Shown: positions 43,057-52,742, numbered from the stretch's first letter. The stretch is 64,000 nt of DNA from Streptomyces misionensis (GCF_900104815.1 NZ_FNTD01000004.1:6633001-6697000); one strand, 5' to 3'. The notes: generated by a model from the sequence alone, not told the origin. Made by a program: numbers and translations.

Positions 43057-44265
43057 ATGAGCACCGCAGCGCGGGGCCCGCTCCACGGCGTGCGCGTGGT
43101 CGAACTGGCCGGCATCGGGCCGGGCCCGTTCGCCGCCATGCTGCTGGCCGACCTCGGCGCCGACGTGGTCCGCGTGGACCGCCCCGGCGGCCCCGGCCTC
43201 GGCATCGACCCCGCTCACGACGTCACCAACCGCAACAAGCGCTCGGTGGTGCTCGACCTCAAGTCCCCGGACGGAGCCGCCCGCGTCCTGGACCTCGCCG
43301 AGCGCGCCGACGTCCTCGTCGAGGGCTACCGCCCGGGCGTCGCCGAACGCCTCGGGGTCGGCCCGGCCGAGTGCCACGCCCGCAACCCCCGCCTGGTGTA
43401 CGGCCGGATGACCGGCTGGGGCCAGGACGGCCCCCTCGCCGAGCGCGCGGGCCACGACGTGTCGTACATCGCCGTCACCGGCGCCCTCGGCCTGATCGGC
43501 CGCCCCGGCGAACCCCCGGCCGTGCCCGCCAACCTCCTCGGCGACTACGCGGGCGGCTCGCTCTACCTGGTCGTCGGCGTCCTCGCCGCGCTGCACCACG
43601 CGCGCGCCACCGGCACCGGCCAGGTCGTGGACGCCGCCATCGTGGACGGCACCGCCCACCTGTCCGCGATGATCCACGGCATGCTCTCCGCCGGCGCCTG
43701 GCAGGACCGGCGCGGCGCCAACCTCCTCGACGGCGGCTGCCCCTACTACGGCACCTACGAGACCGCTGACGGCGGACACATGGCCGTCGGCGCCCTGGAG
43801 GACCGGTTCTCCGAGCAGTTCCTGCGCCTGCTGGACCTGGCGGACTTGCTGGACGCGCGCGGCGACCTCAGCCGCTGGGACGAACTGCGGGCCCGGATCG
43901 CCGACCGCTTCCGCGCCCGCACCCGGGCGGAGTGGACCGCCGTGTTCGAGGGCACCGACGCCTGCGTGGCCCCCGTACTCTCACTGCGCGAGGCCCCGCA
44001 CCACCCGCACCTGGCCGCCCGCGGCACCTTCACCGAGCACGCGGGCCTCACCCAGCCGGCCCCCGCCCCCCGCTTCTTAGCCACCCCCGCCGCCGTCCGC
44101 ACCGGCCCGGCGCTGCCCGGCGCCGACACCGAGGCGGTGGCCCGCGACTGGGACGTGCCCGCACTCGCCGACGGCGACGGGCCCGCCCCGGCCGACGACC
44201 GGGCCCACCGACCCGACGACCACCGAACCCCGCTCGGCCGACCCTCCCGAAAGGCACACCAGTGA
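43057..44265 (+). CDS. CaiB/BaiF-family CoA-transferase (alpha-methylacyl-CoA racemase-like)
   Basis: A 402-residue class III CoA-transferase-fold enzyme. Family pattern: [20 protein letters not shown] near the N-terminus, [23 protein letters not shown], and [12 protein letters not shown] with the expected catalytic aspartate near residue 168. The racemase subgroup inverts alpha-methylacyl-CoA so that branched chains can enter beta-oxidation, which fits the fadA and fadB genes that follow. Codon 341 is a TTA, so full translation should depend on the bldA tRNA. Its stop overlaps the next start (GTGA). Confidence 0.9.
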   Translation: MSTAARGPLHGVRVVELAGIGPGPFAAMLLADLGADVVRVDRPGGPGLGIDPAHDVTNRNKRSVVLDLKSPDGAARVLDLAERADVLVEGYRPGVAERLGVGPAECHARNPRLVYGRMTGWGQDGPLAERAGHDVSYIAVTGALGLIGRPGEPPAVPANLLGDYAGGSLYLVVGVLAALHHARATGTGQVVDAAIVDGTAHLSAMIHGMLSAGAWQDRRGANLLDGGCPYYGTYETADGGHMAVGALEDRFSEQFLRLLDLADLLDARGDLSRWDELRARIADRFRARTRAEWTAVFEGTDACVAPVLSLREAPHHPHLAARGTFTEHAGLTQPAPAPRFLATPAAVRTGPALPGADTEAVARDWDVPALADGDGPAPADDRAHRPDDHRTPLGRPSRKAHQ

Positions 44266-45476
44266 GCACCGAAGCGTACGTGTACGACGCGATCCGCACC
44301 CCGCGCGGCCGCGGCAAGGCGAACGGCGCCCTGCACGGCACCAAGCCCATCGACCTGGTCGTCGGCCTCATCCACGAGATCCGCGACCGCTTCCCGGACC
44401 TGGACCCGGCCGCCGTCGACGACATCGTGCTCGGCGTCGTCGGCCCGGTCGGCGACCAGGGCTCCGACATCGCCCGGATCGCCGCCATCGCCGCCGGGCT
44501 GCCGGACACCGTGGCGGGCGTCCAGGAGAACCGCTTCTGCGCCTCGGGTCTCGAAGCCGTCAACCTGGCCGCCGCCAAGGTCCGCTCCGGCTGGGAGGAC
44601 CTGGTCCTCGCGGGCGGCGTGGAGTCCATGTCACGGGTGCCGATGGCCTCCGACGGCGGCGCCTGGTTCAACGACCCGATGACCAACCTGGCCGTCAACT
44701 TCGTGCCCCAGGGCATCGGCGCCGACCTGATCGCCACCATCGAGGGCTTCAGCCGGCGGGACGTGGACGAGTACGCGGCCCTGTCCCAGGAGCGCGCCGC
44801 CACCGCCTGGAAGGAGGGCCGCTTCGCCCGCTCGGTCGTCCCCGTCAAGGACCGCGCCGGACTGGTCGTCCTCGACCACGACGAGCACCCGCGCCCCGGC
44901 ACCACCGCCGACTCCCTCGCGGGGCTCAAGCCGTCCTTCGCGGACATCGGCGAACTCGGCGGCTTCGACGCCGTGGCGCTCCAGAAGTACCACTGGGTGG
45001 AGAAGATCGACCACGTCCACCACGCGGGCAACTCCTCGGGCATCGTGGACGGCGCCTCGCTGGTCGCGATCGGCTCCAAGGAGGTCGGCGAGCGCTACGG
45101 CCTCACCCCGCGCGCCCGGATCGTCTCCGCCGCCGTCTCCGGCTCCGAGCCCACCATCATGCTCACCGGCCCGGCCCCCGCCACCCGAAAGGCCCTCGCC
45201 AAGGCGGGCCTGACCATCGACGACATCGACCTGGTCGAGATCAACGAGGCGTTCGCCGCCGTCGTGCTGCGCTTCGTCAAGGACATGGGCATCTCGCTGG
45301 ACAAGGTCAACGTCAACGGCGGCGCCATCGCGCTGGGCCACCCGCTCGGCGCGACCGGCGCCATGATCCTCGGCACCCTCGTGGACGAACTGGAGCGCCA
45401 GGACAAGCGCTACGGCCTCGCCACCCTGTGCGTGGGCGGCGGCATGGGCATCGCCACCATCATCGAGCGCATCTGA
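44262..45476 (+). CDS. fadA: Acetyl-CoA C-acyltransferase (3-ketoacyl-CoA thiolase)
   Basis: Thiolytic last step of fatty-acid beta-oxidation. The 404-residue protein has the nucleophile C93 in [11 protein letters not shown], the [10 protein letters not shown] motif, [11 protein letters not shown] with the catalytic histidine near residue 358, and the acid/base cysteine in CVGGGMG near 392. The GTG shares 4 nt with the CaiB stop, so it is translationally coupled. With FadB downstream it makes the two-subunit oxidation complex. Confidence 0.95.
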   Translation: MSTEAYVYDAIRTPRGRGKANGALHGTKPIDLVVGLIHEIRDRFPDLDPAAVDDIVLGVVGPVGDQGSDIARIAAIAAGLPDTVAGVQENRFCASGLEAVNLAAAKVRSGWEDLVLAGGVESMSRVPMASDGGAWFNDPMTNLAVNFVPQGIGADLIATIEGFSRRDVDEYAALSQERAATAWKEGRFARSVVPVKDRAGLVVLDHDEHPRPGTTADSLAGLKPSFADIGELGGFDAVALQKYHWVEKIDHVHHAGNSSGIVDGASLVAIGSKEVGERYGLTPRARIVSAAVSGSEPTIMLTGPAPATRKALAKAGLTIDDIDLVEINEAFAAVVLRFVKDMGISLDKVNVNGGAIALGHPLGATGAMILGTLVDELERQDKRYGLATLCVGGGMGIATIIERI

Positions 45477-45517
45477 ACTCCCCGCGGAAACAAGCCACTT
45501 CAACGGAGACGACTCAC

Positions 45518-47707
45518 ATGACCGAGAGCACCACCATCCGCTGGGAGCAGGACGACACCGGTGTCGTGACCCTGGTCCTGGACGACCCCGACCAGTCCGC
45601 GAACACCATGAACCAGGCCTTCCGGGCCTCCATCACGGCGATCGCCGCACGCGCGGAGGCCGAGAAGGACTCCATCCGGGGCATCGTCTACACCTCCGCC
45701 AAGAAGACCTTCTTCGCCGGCGGCGACCTCAAGGACATGATCAAGGCCGGTCCGCGGGACGCCCAGGACGTCTTCGACGCCGCGACCGAGATCAAGACCG
45801 CGCTGCGCCGCATCGAGACCCTCGGCAAGCCGGTCGTCGCCGCCATCAACGGCGCGGCCCTGGGCGGCGGTTACGAGATCGCGCTCGCCTCCCACCACCG
45901 CATCGCGCTGGACGCCCCCGGCTCCAGGATCGGCCTGCCCGAGGTCACCCTCGGCCTGCTGCCCGCGGGCGGCGGCGTCACCCGCACCGTGCGCTTGATG
46001 GGCATCACCGACGCGCTGCTGAAGGTGCTGCTCCAGGGCACCCAGTACAACCCGCGGCGCGCCCTGGAGAACGGCCTGGTCCACGAGGTGGCCGAGACCC
46101 GCGAGGAGATGCTGGCCAAGGCCCGCGCCTTCATCGACGCCCACCCCGAGTCCCGGCAGCCCTGGGACGTCCCCGGCCACCGGATCCCGGGTGGCACGCC
46201 GGCCAACCCGAAGTTCGCCGCCAACCTGCCCGCCTTCCCGGCCAACCTGCGCAAGCAGACGGGCGGCGCCCCCTACCCGGCGCCGCGCAGCATCATGGCC
46301 GCGGCCGTCGAGGGCGCCCAGGTCGACTTCGAGACCGCGAGCACCATCGAGACCCGCTACTTCACCGAGCTGGTCACCGGGCAGACCGCCAAGAACATGA
46401 TCCAGGCGTTCTTCTTCGACCTCCAGGCGGTCAACTCCGGCGCCAACCGGCCCAAGGGCGTCGAGCCCCGCCAGGTCCGCAAGGTCGCGGTGCTCGGCGC
46501 GGGCATGATGGGCGCCGGCATCGCCTACTCCTGCGCCCGCGCAGGCATCGAGGTCGTCCTCAAGGACGTCTCCCTGGAGGCCGCGCTCAAGGGCAAGGGC
46601 TACTCCGAGAAGCTGTGCGCCAAGGCCGTCGCCAAGGGCCGCACCAGCCAGGAGAAGGCGGACGCGCTGCTCGCCCGGATCACCCCCACCGCCGACGCCG
46701 CCGACCTCGCGGGCTGCGACGCGGTGATCGAGGCGGTCTTCGAGGACACCGCGCTCAAGCACAAGGTCTTCCAGGAGATCGAGTCGGTCGTGGCGCCCGA
46801 CGCGCTCCTGTGCTCCAACACCTCCACGCTGCCCATCACCACCCTCGCCGAGGGCGTGCAGCGCCAGGCCGACTTCATCGGACTGCACTTCTTCTCGCCG
46901 GTCGACAAGATGCCGCTCGTCGAGATCATCAAGGGCGAGCGTACCGGCGACGAGGCCCTCGCCCGCGCCTTCGACCTCGTCCGGCAGATCAACAAGACCC
47001 CGATCGTCGTCAACGACTCGCGCGGCTTCTTCACCTCCCGGGTGATCGGCCACTTCATCAACGAGGGCGTCGCCATGGTCGGCGAGGGCATCGAGCCCGC
47101 CTCCGTGGAACAGGCCGCCGCCCAGGCCGGCTACCCGGCCAAGGTCCTCTCCCTGATGGACGAGCTGACCCTCACCCTGCCGCGCAAGATCCGCAGCGAG
47201 ACCAAGCGGGCCGTCGAGGAGGCCGGCGGCACCTGGGTCGCGCACCCGGCCGAGGCCGTCATCGACCGCATGATCGACGAGTTCGGGCGCCCCGGCCGCA
47301 GCGGCGGCGCCGGGTTCTACGACTACACCGAGGACGGCAGGCGCGCCGGGCTCTGGCCGGGCCTGCGCGAGCACTTCACCCGGCCCGGGCACGAGATCCC
47401 GTTCCGGGACATGCAGGAGCGCATGCTCTTCGCCGAGGCGCTGGACACCGTGCGCCTGCTGGAGGAGGGGGTGCTGACCTCCGTGGCCGACGCCAACATC
47501 GGCTCCATCCTCGGCATCGGCTTCCCCGGCTGGACCGGCGGGGTGCTCCAGTACATCAACGGCTACGACGGCGGCGCCGGGGCAGGCGTCGGCCTGCCCG
47601 CCTTCGTGGCCCGCGCCCGCGAACTCGCCGAGCGCTACGGCGACCGCTTCACCCCGCCCGCGCTGCTGGTCGAGAAGGCGGAGCGGGGCGAGCGCTTCAC
47701 GGACTAG
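45518..47707 (+). CDS. fadB: Fatty-acid oxidation complex alpha subunit
   Basis: Bifunctional enoyl-CoA hydratase and 3-hydroxyacyl-CoA dehydrogenase, 729 residues. The N-terminal crotonase domain (about 1-200) has the oxyanion segment NGAALGGGYEIALA and the catalytic segment GLPEVTLGLLPAGGG. The NAD domain (about 325-500) opens VAVLGAGMMGAGIAY and carries the catalytic GLHFFSPVDKMPLVEI, and the C-terminal 3HCDH domain has DSRGFFTSRV and GGAGFYDY. Start ATG has GGAG 10 nt upstream. The last 25 coding bases recur 67 bp downstream. Confidence 0.96.
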   Translation: MTESTTIRWEQDDTGVVTLVLDDPDQSANTMNQAFRASITAIAARAEAEKDSIRGIVYTSAKKTFFAGGDLKDMIKAGPRDAQDVFDAATEIKTALRRIETLGKPVVAAINGAALGGGYEIALASHHRIALDAPGSRIGLPEVTLGLLPAGGGVTRTVRLMGITDALLKVLLQGTQYNPRRALENGLVHEVAETREEMLAKARAFIDAHPESRQPWDVPGHRIPGGTPANPKFAANLPAFPANLRKQTGGAPYPAPRSIMAAAVEGAQVDFETASTIETRYFTELVTGQTAKNMIQAFFFDLQAVNSGANRPKGVEPRQVRKVAVLGAGMMGAGIAYSCARAGIEVVLKDVSLEAALKGKGYSEKLCAKAVAKGRTSQEKADALLARITPTADAADLAGCDAVIEAVFEDTALKHKVFQEIESVVAPDALLCSNTSTLPITTLAEGVQRQADFIGLHFFSPVDKMPLVEIIKGERTGDEALARAFDLVRQINKTPIVVNDSRGFFTSRVIGHFINEGVAMVGEGIEPASVEQAAAQAGYPAKVLSLMDELTLTLPRKIRSETKRAVEEAGGTWVAHPAEAVIDRMIDEFGRPGRSGGAGFYDYTEDGRRAGLWPGLREHFTRPGHEIPFRDMQERMLFAEALDTVRLLEEGVLTSVADANIGSILGIGFPGWTGGVLQYINGYDGGAGAGVGLPAFVARARELAERYGDRFTPPALLVEKAERGERFTD

Positions 47708-47772
47708 GGTCTTCCGTTCGGATCAGGCCGGATCGGGCCGGATCAGGGAGCGGGGCGAGCGCATCACGGGCT
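47681..47772. repeat. Duplicated fadB 3' end and 10-bp tandem repeat
   Basis: A 25-bp sequence from the end of fadB (beginning GAGCGGGGCGAGCGC) recurs at 47748-47772 with 23 of 25 matches, ending at the merR stop codon. Between the copies are three tandem 10-mers GGATCRGGCC (47720-47749, last copy degenerate). The pattern suggests a local duplication between the convergent genes. Confidence 0.85.
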
Positions 47773-48482
47773 CAGCCCGCTCCCGATCCCTTGATCCACT
47801 CGCTCAGTTCTTCGCGCAGCGTGCGCTGGAAGGTCGTCAGCAGCGCCTGCACCACCAGCGGGTGCATGTGAGCCGACAGGTCCCGCACATCGCGGGTGTC
47901 TCGCTCGGCCACCTCGCCGCGGAAGAGCCGGGCGAGTTCACGGGCCGCGGCGCGCGAGTGCTCCGTCAGCACCCCGCGCGCCGCGAGGATCACCTCCTGC
48001 GACAGCGGCACGTCCAGCAGCTCCAGCCCGAGCCGCAGCAGGCCGGAGTCGACGCGGAAGGCCTCCGCCTCGTCGTCCGCCGCGAGGACGCCCAGCGCCC
48101 CCAGGCGCTCCATGTCCCGCTCGGACAGCGCCCGCCCCGCCCGCCGCTCCAGCTCGGCGAGGGAGAGCGTCTCCACGGCGTCCGGCGCCCAGGACGCGAC
48201 CACCGCCCGGTGGATCGCCAGGTCGTGCGGGGACAGGTCGGACGGCAGCTGCCGCAGGTACCGCTCGATCGCCGCCAGCGTCATCCCCTGGCGCTGCAAC
48301 TCCTCGATGAGCGCCAGCCGCGCCACGTGCCCGGCCCCGTACCGCCCCACCCGGCGCGGCCCGATCTCCGGCGGCGGCAGCAGTCCCTTGCTCCCGTAGA
48401 AGCGCACGGTCCGCACCGTCACCCCCGCCCGTGCGGCCAGCTCGTCGACGGTGAGGCTCATCTCCCCGGCATCGGTCGTCAT
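47772..48482 (-). CDS. MerR-family transcriptional regulator
   Basis: A 236-residue regulator. The N-terminal winged HTH (about residues 8-75) has SLTVDELAARAGVTVRTVRFYGSKGLLPPPEIGPRRVGRYG, split here over two helices, followed by the dimerisation helix and a 130-residue C-terminal domain without metal-binding cysteines, so the ligand is probably an organic molecule. Convergent with the fad operon; a shared motif in both promoter regions suggests that it controls fatty-acid oxidation and itself, perhaps in response to an acyl-CoA. A later in-frame ATG (GEMSL) is an alternative start. Confidence 0.9.
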   Translation of the reverse strand: MTTDAGEMSLTVDELAARAGVTVRTVRFYGSKGLLPPPEIGPRRVGRYGAGHVARLALIEELQRQGMTLAAIERYLRQLPSDLSPHDLAIHRAVVASWAPDAVETLSLAELERRAGRALSERDMERLGALGVLAADDEAEAFRVDSGLLRLGLELLDVPLSQEVILAARGVLTEHSRAAARELARLFRGEVAERDTRDVRDLSAHMHPLVVQALLTTFQRTLREELSEWIKGSGAG

Positions 48483-48795
48483 GCGCAGCAGTATCGCTGT
48501 CACACCAGTGCTGTGAAACCCGTCGGCGGACGACCGGCGGCCGGCCGCGCGGACCGGGCACCCGCACCGGTATCCGGTCACCTTGTCCGCAGGCACGGTG
48601 TGGTGAACATCATGTGGACGCTGGGCGGATCATGTGAGAAGTAACGCTCTGTGACGTGGACCACCGCCAAATGCGGGAACCGTCTGCCAAGCTGCTGGCT
48701 TGGTCTGTACCGCGACTCATCGGGGTGGTGCGGGCCAAGCCCTGCACGACCCCCGGAACCTCGCGGTCCGGGCGCACCAGGAAGTGGTACCACCC
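48483..48795. other. Divergent intergenic region between merR and amino-acid permease
   Basis: 313 nt without a gene. It holds the merR motif (48498-48518) and the promoter region of the permease. GCTTGG near 48707 pairs with CCAAGC about 40 nt later and could form a hairpin in the permease leader. AGGAAG lies 11 nt before the permease GTG. Nothing else recognised. Confidence 0.5.
48498..48518 (-). promoter_or_regulatory. 21-bp motif of merR promoter region
   Basis: On the minus strand TTTCACA-N7-TGTGACA, exactly 15 nt before the merR ATG. Its arms are near-palindromic and match the motif in front of the caiB-fadA-fadB operon at 15 of 21 positions. Confidence 0.6.
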
Positions 48796-50262
48796 GTGAG
48801 CAAGGACGCCGTGGATTCGGCACAGGCCGCCGCCCGCACCGGGGCGGCCCAGACGCCCTCGGACGCGGGCGACGCCGGTTACAGCAAGGACCTCAAGGCC
48901 CGCCACGTCAACATGATCGCCATCGGCGGCGCCATCGGCACGGGGCTCTTCCTCGGCGCCGGAGGCCGTCTGCACAACGCGGGCCCGGCGCTCGCCCTGG
49001 CCTATCTGGTCTGCGGCATCTTCGCCTTCTTCGTCGTGCGCGCCCTGGGCGAGCTGGTCCTGTACCGGCCCTCCTCCGGCTCCTTCGTGAGCTACGCGCG
49101 CGAGTTCCTCGGCGAGAAGGGCGCCTACGTCGCCGGCTGGATGTACTTCCTGAACTGGTCGACCACCGGCATCGCCGACATCACCGCCATCGCGCTGTAC
49201 ACGCACTACTGGAGCTTCTTCACGCCCATCCCGCAGTGGGTGCTGGCGCTGATCGCGCTCGCGGTGGTGCTCACCGTGAACCTGATCTCGGTGAAGATCT
49301 TCGGCGAGATGGAGTTCTGGTTCGCGATCATCAAGGTCGCCACCTTGGTGGGCTTCATGTTCATCGGCATCTTCCTGCTGGCCACCCAGCACCACGTCGA
49401 CGGCTACACGCCGGGCCTGAGCCTGATCAGCGACCACGGCGGGATCTTCCCGCACGGCATGATGCCGGTCGTCCTCGTCATGCAGGGCGTGATCTTCGCG
49501 TACGCCGCGCTGGAGCTGGTCGGCGTCGCCGCCGGTGAGACCGAGCAGCCGGAGAAGGTCGTCCCGCGCGCCGTGAACTCGATCATGTGGCGTGTCGGCC
49601 TGTTCTACGTCGGCTCGGTCGTCCTCCTCGCCCTGCTGCTGCCGGGCTCGGTGTACTCCGCCGACCAGAGCCCCTTCGTGACGGTCCTGTCCAAGATCGG
49701 CGTCCCCGCGGCCGGCGACGTGATGAACCTGGTGGTGCTCACCGCCGCCATGTCCTCGCTGAACTCCGGCCTGTACTCCACCGGCCGCATCCTGCGCTCC
49801 ATGGCGATGGCGGGCTCCGCGCCCAAGTTCACCCGTGTGATGAGCCGCAGCCAGGTGCCCTACGGCGGCATCCTGCTGACCTGCGGCATCTGCGTGCTCG
49901 GCGTCGGCCTGAACTACCTGGTGCCCAGCCAGGCCTTCGAGATCGTGCTGAACGTCGCCTCGCTCGGCATCATCAGCACGTGGGTGATCATCATGATCTG
50001 CCACGCGATCTTCGTCCGCCGGGCCCGCGCGGGCCTGGTGACCCGGCCGCACTTCCAGCTGAAGTTCTCCCCGGTCACCGAGATCGCCACCATCGCCTTC
50101 CTGCTGGTCTGCCTCGGCATGATGTGGGACGACCACGAGGTCGGCCGCAAGACCCTGCTGCTCATCCCGGTGATCGCGGTCATGCTGGTCGCCGGCTGGT
50201 TCGGCGTCCGCCGCCGGGTGAACGCCGGTGCGGACCAGGAACCCTCCGCGCCGGTGCAGTAG
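48796..50262 (+). CDS. APC-superfamily amino-acid permease
   Basis: A 488-residue twelve-helix transporter of the amino acid transporter (AAT) family. The N-terminal [20 protein letters not shown] and [25 protein letters not shown] helices, the [10 protein letters not shown] helix, and the conserved [27 protein letters not shown] loop (split between helix 6 and 7) are characteristic. Closest by pattern to L-asparagine, GABA or proline permeases; the substrate cannot be set from sequence. The GTG start is preceded by AGGAAG. Confidence 0.9.
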   Translation: MSKDAVDSAQAAARTGAAQTPSDAGDAGYSKDLKARHVNMIAIGGAIGTGLFLGAGGRLHNAGPALALAYLVCGIFAFFVVRALGELVLYRPSSGSFVSYAREFLGEKGAYVAGWMYFLNWSTTGIADITAIALYTHYWSFFTPIPQWVLALIALAVVLTVNLISVKIFGEMEFWFAIIKVATLVGFMFIGIFLLATQHHVDGYTPGLSLISDHGGIFPHGMMPVVLVMQGVIFAYAALELVGVAAGETEQPEKVVPRAVNSIMWRVGLFYVGSVVLLALLLPGSVYSADQSPFVTVLSKIGVPAAGDVMNLVVLTAAMSSLNSGLYSTGRILRSMAMAGSAPKFTRVMSRSQVPYGGILLTCGICVLGVGLNYLVPSQAFEIVLNVASLGIISTWVIIMICHAIFVRRARAGLVTRPHFQLKFSPVTEIATIAFLLVCLGMMWDDHEVGRKTLLLIPVIAVMLVAGWFGVRRRVNAGADQEPSAPVQ

Positions 50263-50292
50263 CGGTCCGGCGGCACTGTCAGTGGCCGCCCC

Positions 50293-50298
50293 TACGGT
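50293..50298 (+). promoter_or_regulatory. -10 hexamer of a leaderless promoter
   Basis: TACGGT ends 6 nt before the ATG of the macro-domain gene, the same geometry as at the LigD-polymerase gene. Confidence 0.5.
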
Positions 50299-50304
50299 GG
50301 CGTC

Positions 50305-50826
50305 ATGCCGGAGATCACTTTCGTCCGGGGTGACGCCACCACCCCGCAGGGCAAGGGCCCGAAGATCATCGCCCATGTCTGCAACGACATCGGCGGCTGG
50401 GGCAAGGGCTTCGTCCTCGCCCTCTCCCGCCGCTGGCCGGAGCCCGAGCGGGCCTACCGCGCCTGGCACCGCGACCGCGCGCACAACGACTTCGGGCTGG
50501 GCGCGCTCCAGCTCGTCCCGGTCGGCCCGCGCACGTGGGTGGCCAACATGGTCGGTCAGCGCGGCACCAGGACCGGCGGCAAGGGCGTTCCGGTGCGCTA
50601 CGAGGCGATCGACACCGCCCTCGCCGGCCTCGCCGACCGTGCCCTCGAACTCCGTGCGTCCGTGCACATGCCCCGCATCGGCTGCGGTCTGGCCGGTGGC
50701 ATCTGGTCCCGTGTCGAGCCGCTGGTCACCGGGCGGCTGGTCGCCCGGGGCATAGCGGTCACCGTGTACGACCTCGGGGACCACGCCGGGAACGGAGCCG
50801 GCGGCCCCGCCGGCGTCGGCGGGTGA
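50305..50826 (+). CDS. Macro-domain (ADP-ribose-processing) protein
   Basis: A 173-residue single macro domain. The substrate-binding elements are visible: EITFVRGDATTPQ at the N-terminus, IIAHVCNDIGGWGKGFVLALSRRWPE (loop 1, split at residue 40), and the Gly-rich loop 2 RIGCGLAGGIW near residue 132. Such proteins remove ADP-ribose from proteins or nucleic acids or hydrolyse ADP-ribose 1''-phosphate. It stands alone, with no ADP-ribosyltransferase toxin gene beside it. The C-terminal glycine-rich tail is probably disordered. Confidence 0.9.
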   Translation: MPEITFVRGDATTPQGKGPKIIAHVCNDIGGWGKGFVLALSRRWPEPERAYRAWHRDRAHNDFGLGALQLVPVGPRTWVANMVGQRGTRTGGKGVPVRYEAIDTALAGLADRALELRASVHMPRIGCGLAGGIWSRVEPLVTGRLVARGIAVTVYDLGDHAGNGAGGPAGVGG

Positions 50827-50856
50827 CGGCTGCGGTGCTGCCCGCGCGAGGCCGCC

Positions 50857-51597
50857 TCAGCGCGACGCGGGCGCCACGACCTCGCGGACCGCGTCGTCGT
50901 AGCGGCGCAGTACCAGCCGCGCGACCGACTCGTGCGCGCCGAGCGGCGGTGAGGTGACGCAGCCGCCCGCCGCGGCGGCCCGGCCGCCGAAGAAGCCGGG
51001 CGCCAGCAGATAGCGGGCCACCGCCACCTTGTCGTGGCCGCGCCGCCGCAGCTCGGCCACCGCCTCGGCGGGGGTCGGCGCGCCGGCGCACAGGTACGAC
51101 GGCACCACCGGGGAGCCGAGCCGCCGCGCCAGCAGCCGGGCCATCCGCGCGGTGTCCGCGTTGGCGCCCGGATCGGTCGACCCGGCCGCGGCCAGCACCA
51201 CGGCGCCGCCCGGGGCCCAGCCCGCCTCCGCCAGCCGGTCGCCCAGGGCCTCGGCGAGCAGCGGGTGGGGCCCGAGGGCGCGCGCCACCCGGGCCCGCAC
51301 GCCCGGCGCGGCCGCGAGCACCGCGGGGATGTCGACCCGCACGTGGTAACCCCCGCCGAGCAGCAGCGGCACCAGGACCGCCGGGGCGTCGAGCCCCGCC
51401 AGCACCTCCGCGAGCGGCGGCCGCACCAGGTCCAGCCAGCCCGTCTCGACGCGCAGCCCGGGCCGCGCGCGCCGTACGGCGTCGACGAGCCGCCCGATCG
51501 TCCGTTCGTGCTGCGGGCCCCTGCTGCCGTGCCCCACCGCGACGAGGACCGGGCTTTCCCCAAGCTGCTTCCGCGTCCGCTCCGGTGTCCCGCTCAT
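50857..51597 (-). CDS. Sirohydrochlorin chelatase-like protein (CbiX/SirB)
   Basis: Inserts Fe (or Co) into sirohydrochlorin; here most likely makes siroheme for the neighbouring nitrite reductase. The 246-residue protein has two chelatase repeats: ESPVLVAVGHGSRGPQ with the metal-binding histidine near residue 23 and LVPLLLGGGYHVRVDIP in the first, and VPSYLCAGAPTPAEAVAEL and YLLAPGFFGGRAA in the second. Its ATG overlaps the stop of the upstream HemD-type gene (ATGA), so both are coupled. Divergent from nasA-nirBD. Confidence 0.92.
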   Translation of the reverse strand: MSGTPERTRKQLGESPVLVAVGHGSRGPQHERTIGRLVDAVRRARPGLRVETGWLDLVRPPLAEVLAGLDAPAVLVPLLLGGGYHVRVDIPAVLAAAPGVRARVARALGPHPLLAEALGDRLAEAGWAPGGAVVLAAAGSTDPGANADTARMARLLARRLGSPVVPSYLCAGAPTPAEAVAELRRRGHDKVAVARYLLAPGFFGGRAAAAGGCVTSPPLGAHESVARLVLRRYDDAVREVVAPASR

Positions 51598-52742
51598 GCC
51601 GTCACCGCCAGCCGGTAGCCGCGTTTGGGCACCGTGCGTATCAGCGCGGAGTGGGGGCCGAGGGCGGCGCGCAGCCGGGCGATCGCGGCCTCCACGGCGT
51701 GTTCGTCGGCGCGGTCCGCCAGCCAGGCGCGGCGCAGCAGCTCTGCGCGGCTGAGCACGTGGCCCGGCCGGTCGGCGAGGGCCCGCAGCACCGCGGCGAG
51801 CACCGGCGGCAGCGTGACCTGCATGTCGTCGGCGAGCACCGCGCTGCCCTGGAGCACCACCCGGCGCCCCTCGTACACCAGTTCCCTGCGCATCCTGGCC
51901 GGCAGCGCCTCGGCGAGGGTGCGCACCAGCGCGCCGAGCCGGCCGCGCTCCGGGCAGACCGGCTCGATGCCCAGTTCCAGCAGCGGCCGCGCGCACACCG
52001 GCCCCACGCACACCGCGAGCACGTCGTCGCGCAGGGCGGCGAGCACCTCGGCGCGCCGGTCGAAGCCGTCCGCGCCCGCCAGCAGCGCCTCGATCGCCTG
52101 GGCACTGGTGAAGGACAGGGCGTGCAGCTCGCGCCGGACGGTCAGCTCGACCAGGCGGCGCACCGCCTCCGGGTCGTCCGGCGGCCCCCAGCGGTAGACC
52201 GGCACCGCGATCACCTCGGCCCCGCGTTCGCGCAGCGCGGCGGCGAAGCCGTCCAGCGGCACCCCGTGCTCCTGCACGGCGATCCGGCGGCCCGCCAGCG
52301 GGCGGGCGAGCAGCCAGGAGAGCAGCTCGTCGTTGGCCTCCGAACGCGGCGAGAACGCCTCGTCCAGCCCGCTCGCCCGCACCGCACCGGTCGCCTTGGG
52401 GCCCCGGGTGAGCACCACCGCCGCGCGGCAGGCGGCGGCGAGCCGCGCGCCGGTGCCCCAGCCGTCGGCGGCGCTCATCCAGCAGCGCCAGCCCACCCCG
52501 GTGGTGGCGACGACGTAGTCGAGCGGCCCGGCGAGACAGCGTTCGGTGGCCTCGCGCAGCGCGGTGTCGTCGCCGAGCGGGACCAGGCGCATCATGGGCG
52601 CCTCGACCACCCGGGCGCCGCGCCGCTCCAGCAGCGCCGTGAGCTCCTCGCGGCGGCGCGTGGCGGTCACCCCGACCGTGAAGCCGGTCAGCGGACCGCC
52701 CCGCCGTGCCGCCGTGGTGTCTGTGCCGGTGCCCGTTGCCAT
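51594..52742 (-). CDS. Uroporphyrinogen-III synthase fused to winged-helix DNA-binding domain
   Basis: A 382-residue two-domain protein. Residues about 15-265 resemble HemD: GFTVGVTATRRREELTALL, DYVVATTGVGW, ALSFTSAQAIEALL. Residues about 285-380 are an OmpR/PhoB-type winged helix: VVLQGSAVLADDMQVTLP, LSRAELLRRAW, AVEAAIARLRAALG, IRTVPKRGYRL. This fusion occurs in actinobacteria near nitrite reductase genes (M. tuberculosis Rv0260c is, from memory, an example) and may act as a regulator of nitrate assimilation rather than as an enzyme. It is divergent from nasA. I chose the ATG giving MATGTGTD; another ATG is four codons earlier. Confidence 0.88.
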   Translation of the reverse strand: MATGTGTDTTAARRGGPLTGFTVGVTATRRREELTALLERRGARVVEAPMMRLVPLGDDTALREATERCLAGPLDYVVATTGVGWRCWMSAADGWGTGARLAAACRAAVVLTRGPKATGAVRASGLDEAFSPRSEANDELLSWLLARPLAGRRIAVQEHGVPLDGFAAALRERGAEVIAVPVYRWGPPDDPEAVRRLVELTVRRELHALSFTSAQAIEALLAGADGFDRRAEVLAALRDDVLAVCVGPVCARPLLELGIEPVCPERGRLGALVRTLAEALPARMRRELVYEGRRVVLQGSAVLADDMQVTLPPVLAAVLRALADRPGHVLSRAELLRRAWLADRADEHAVEAAIARLRAALGPHSALIRTVPKRGYRLAVTA

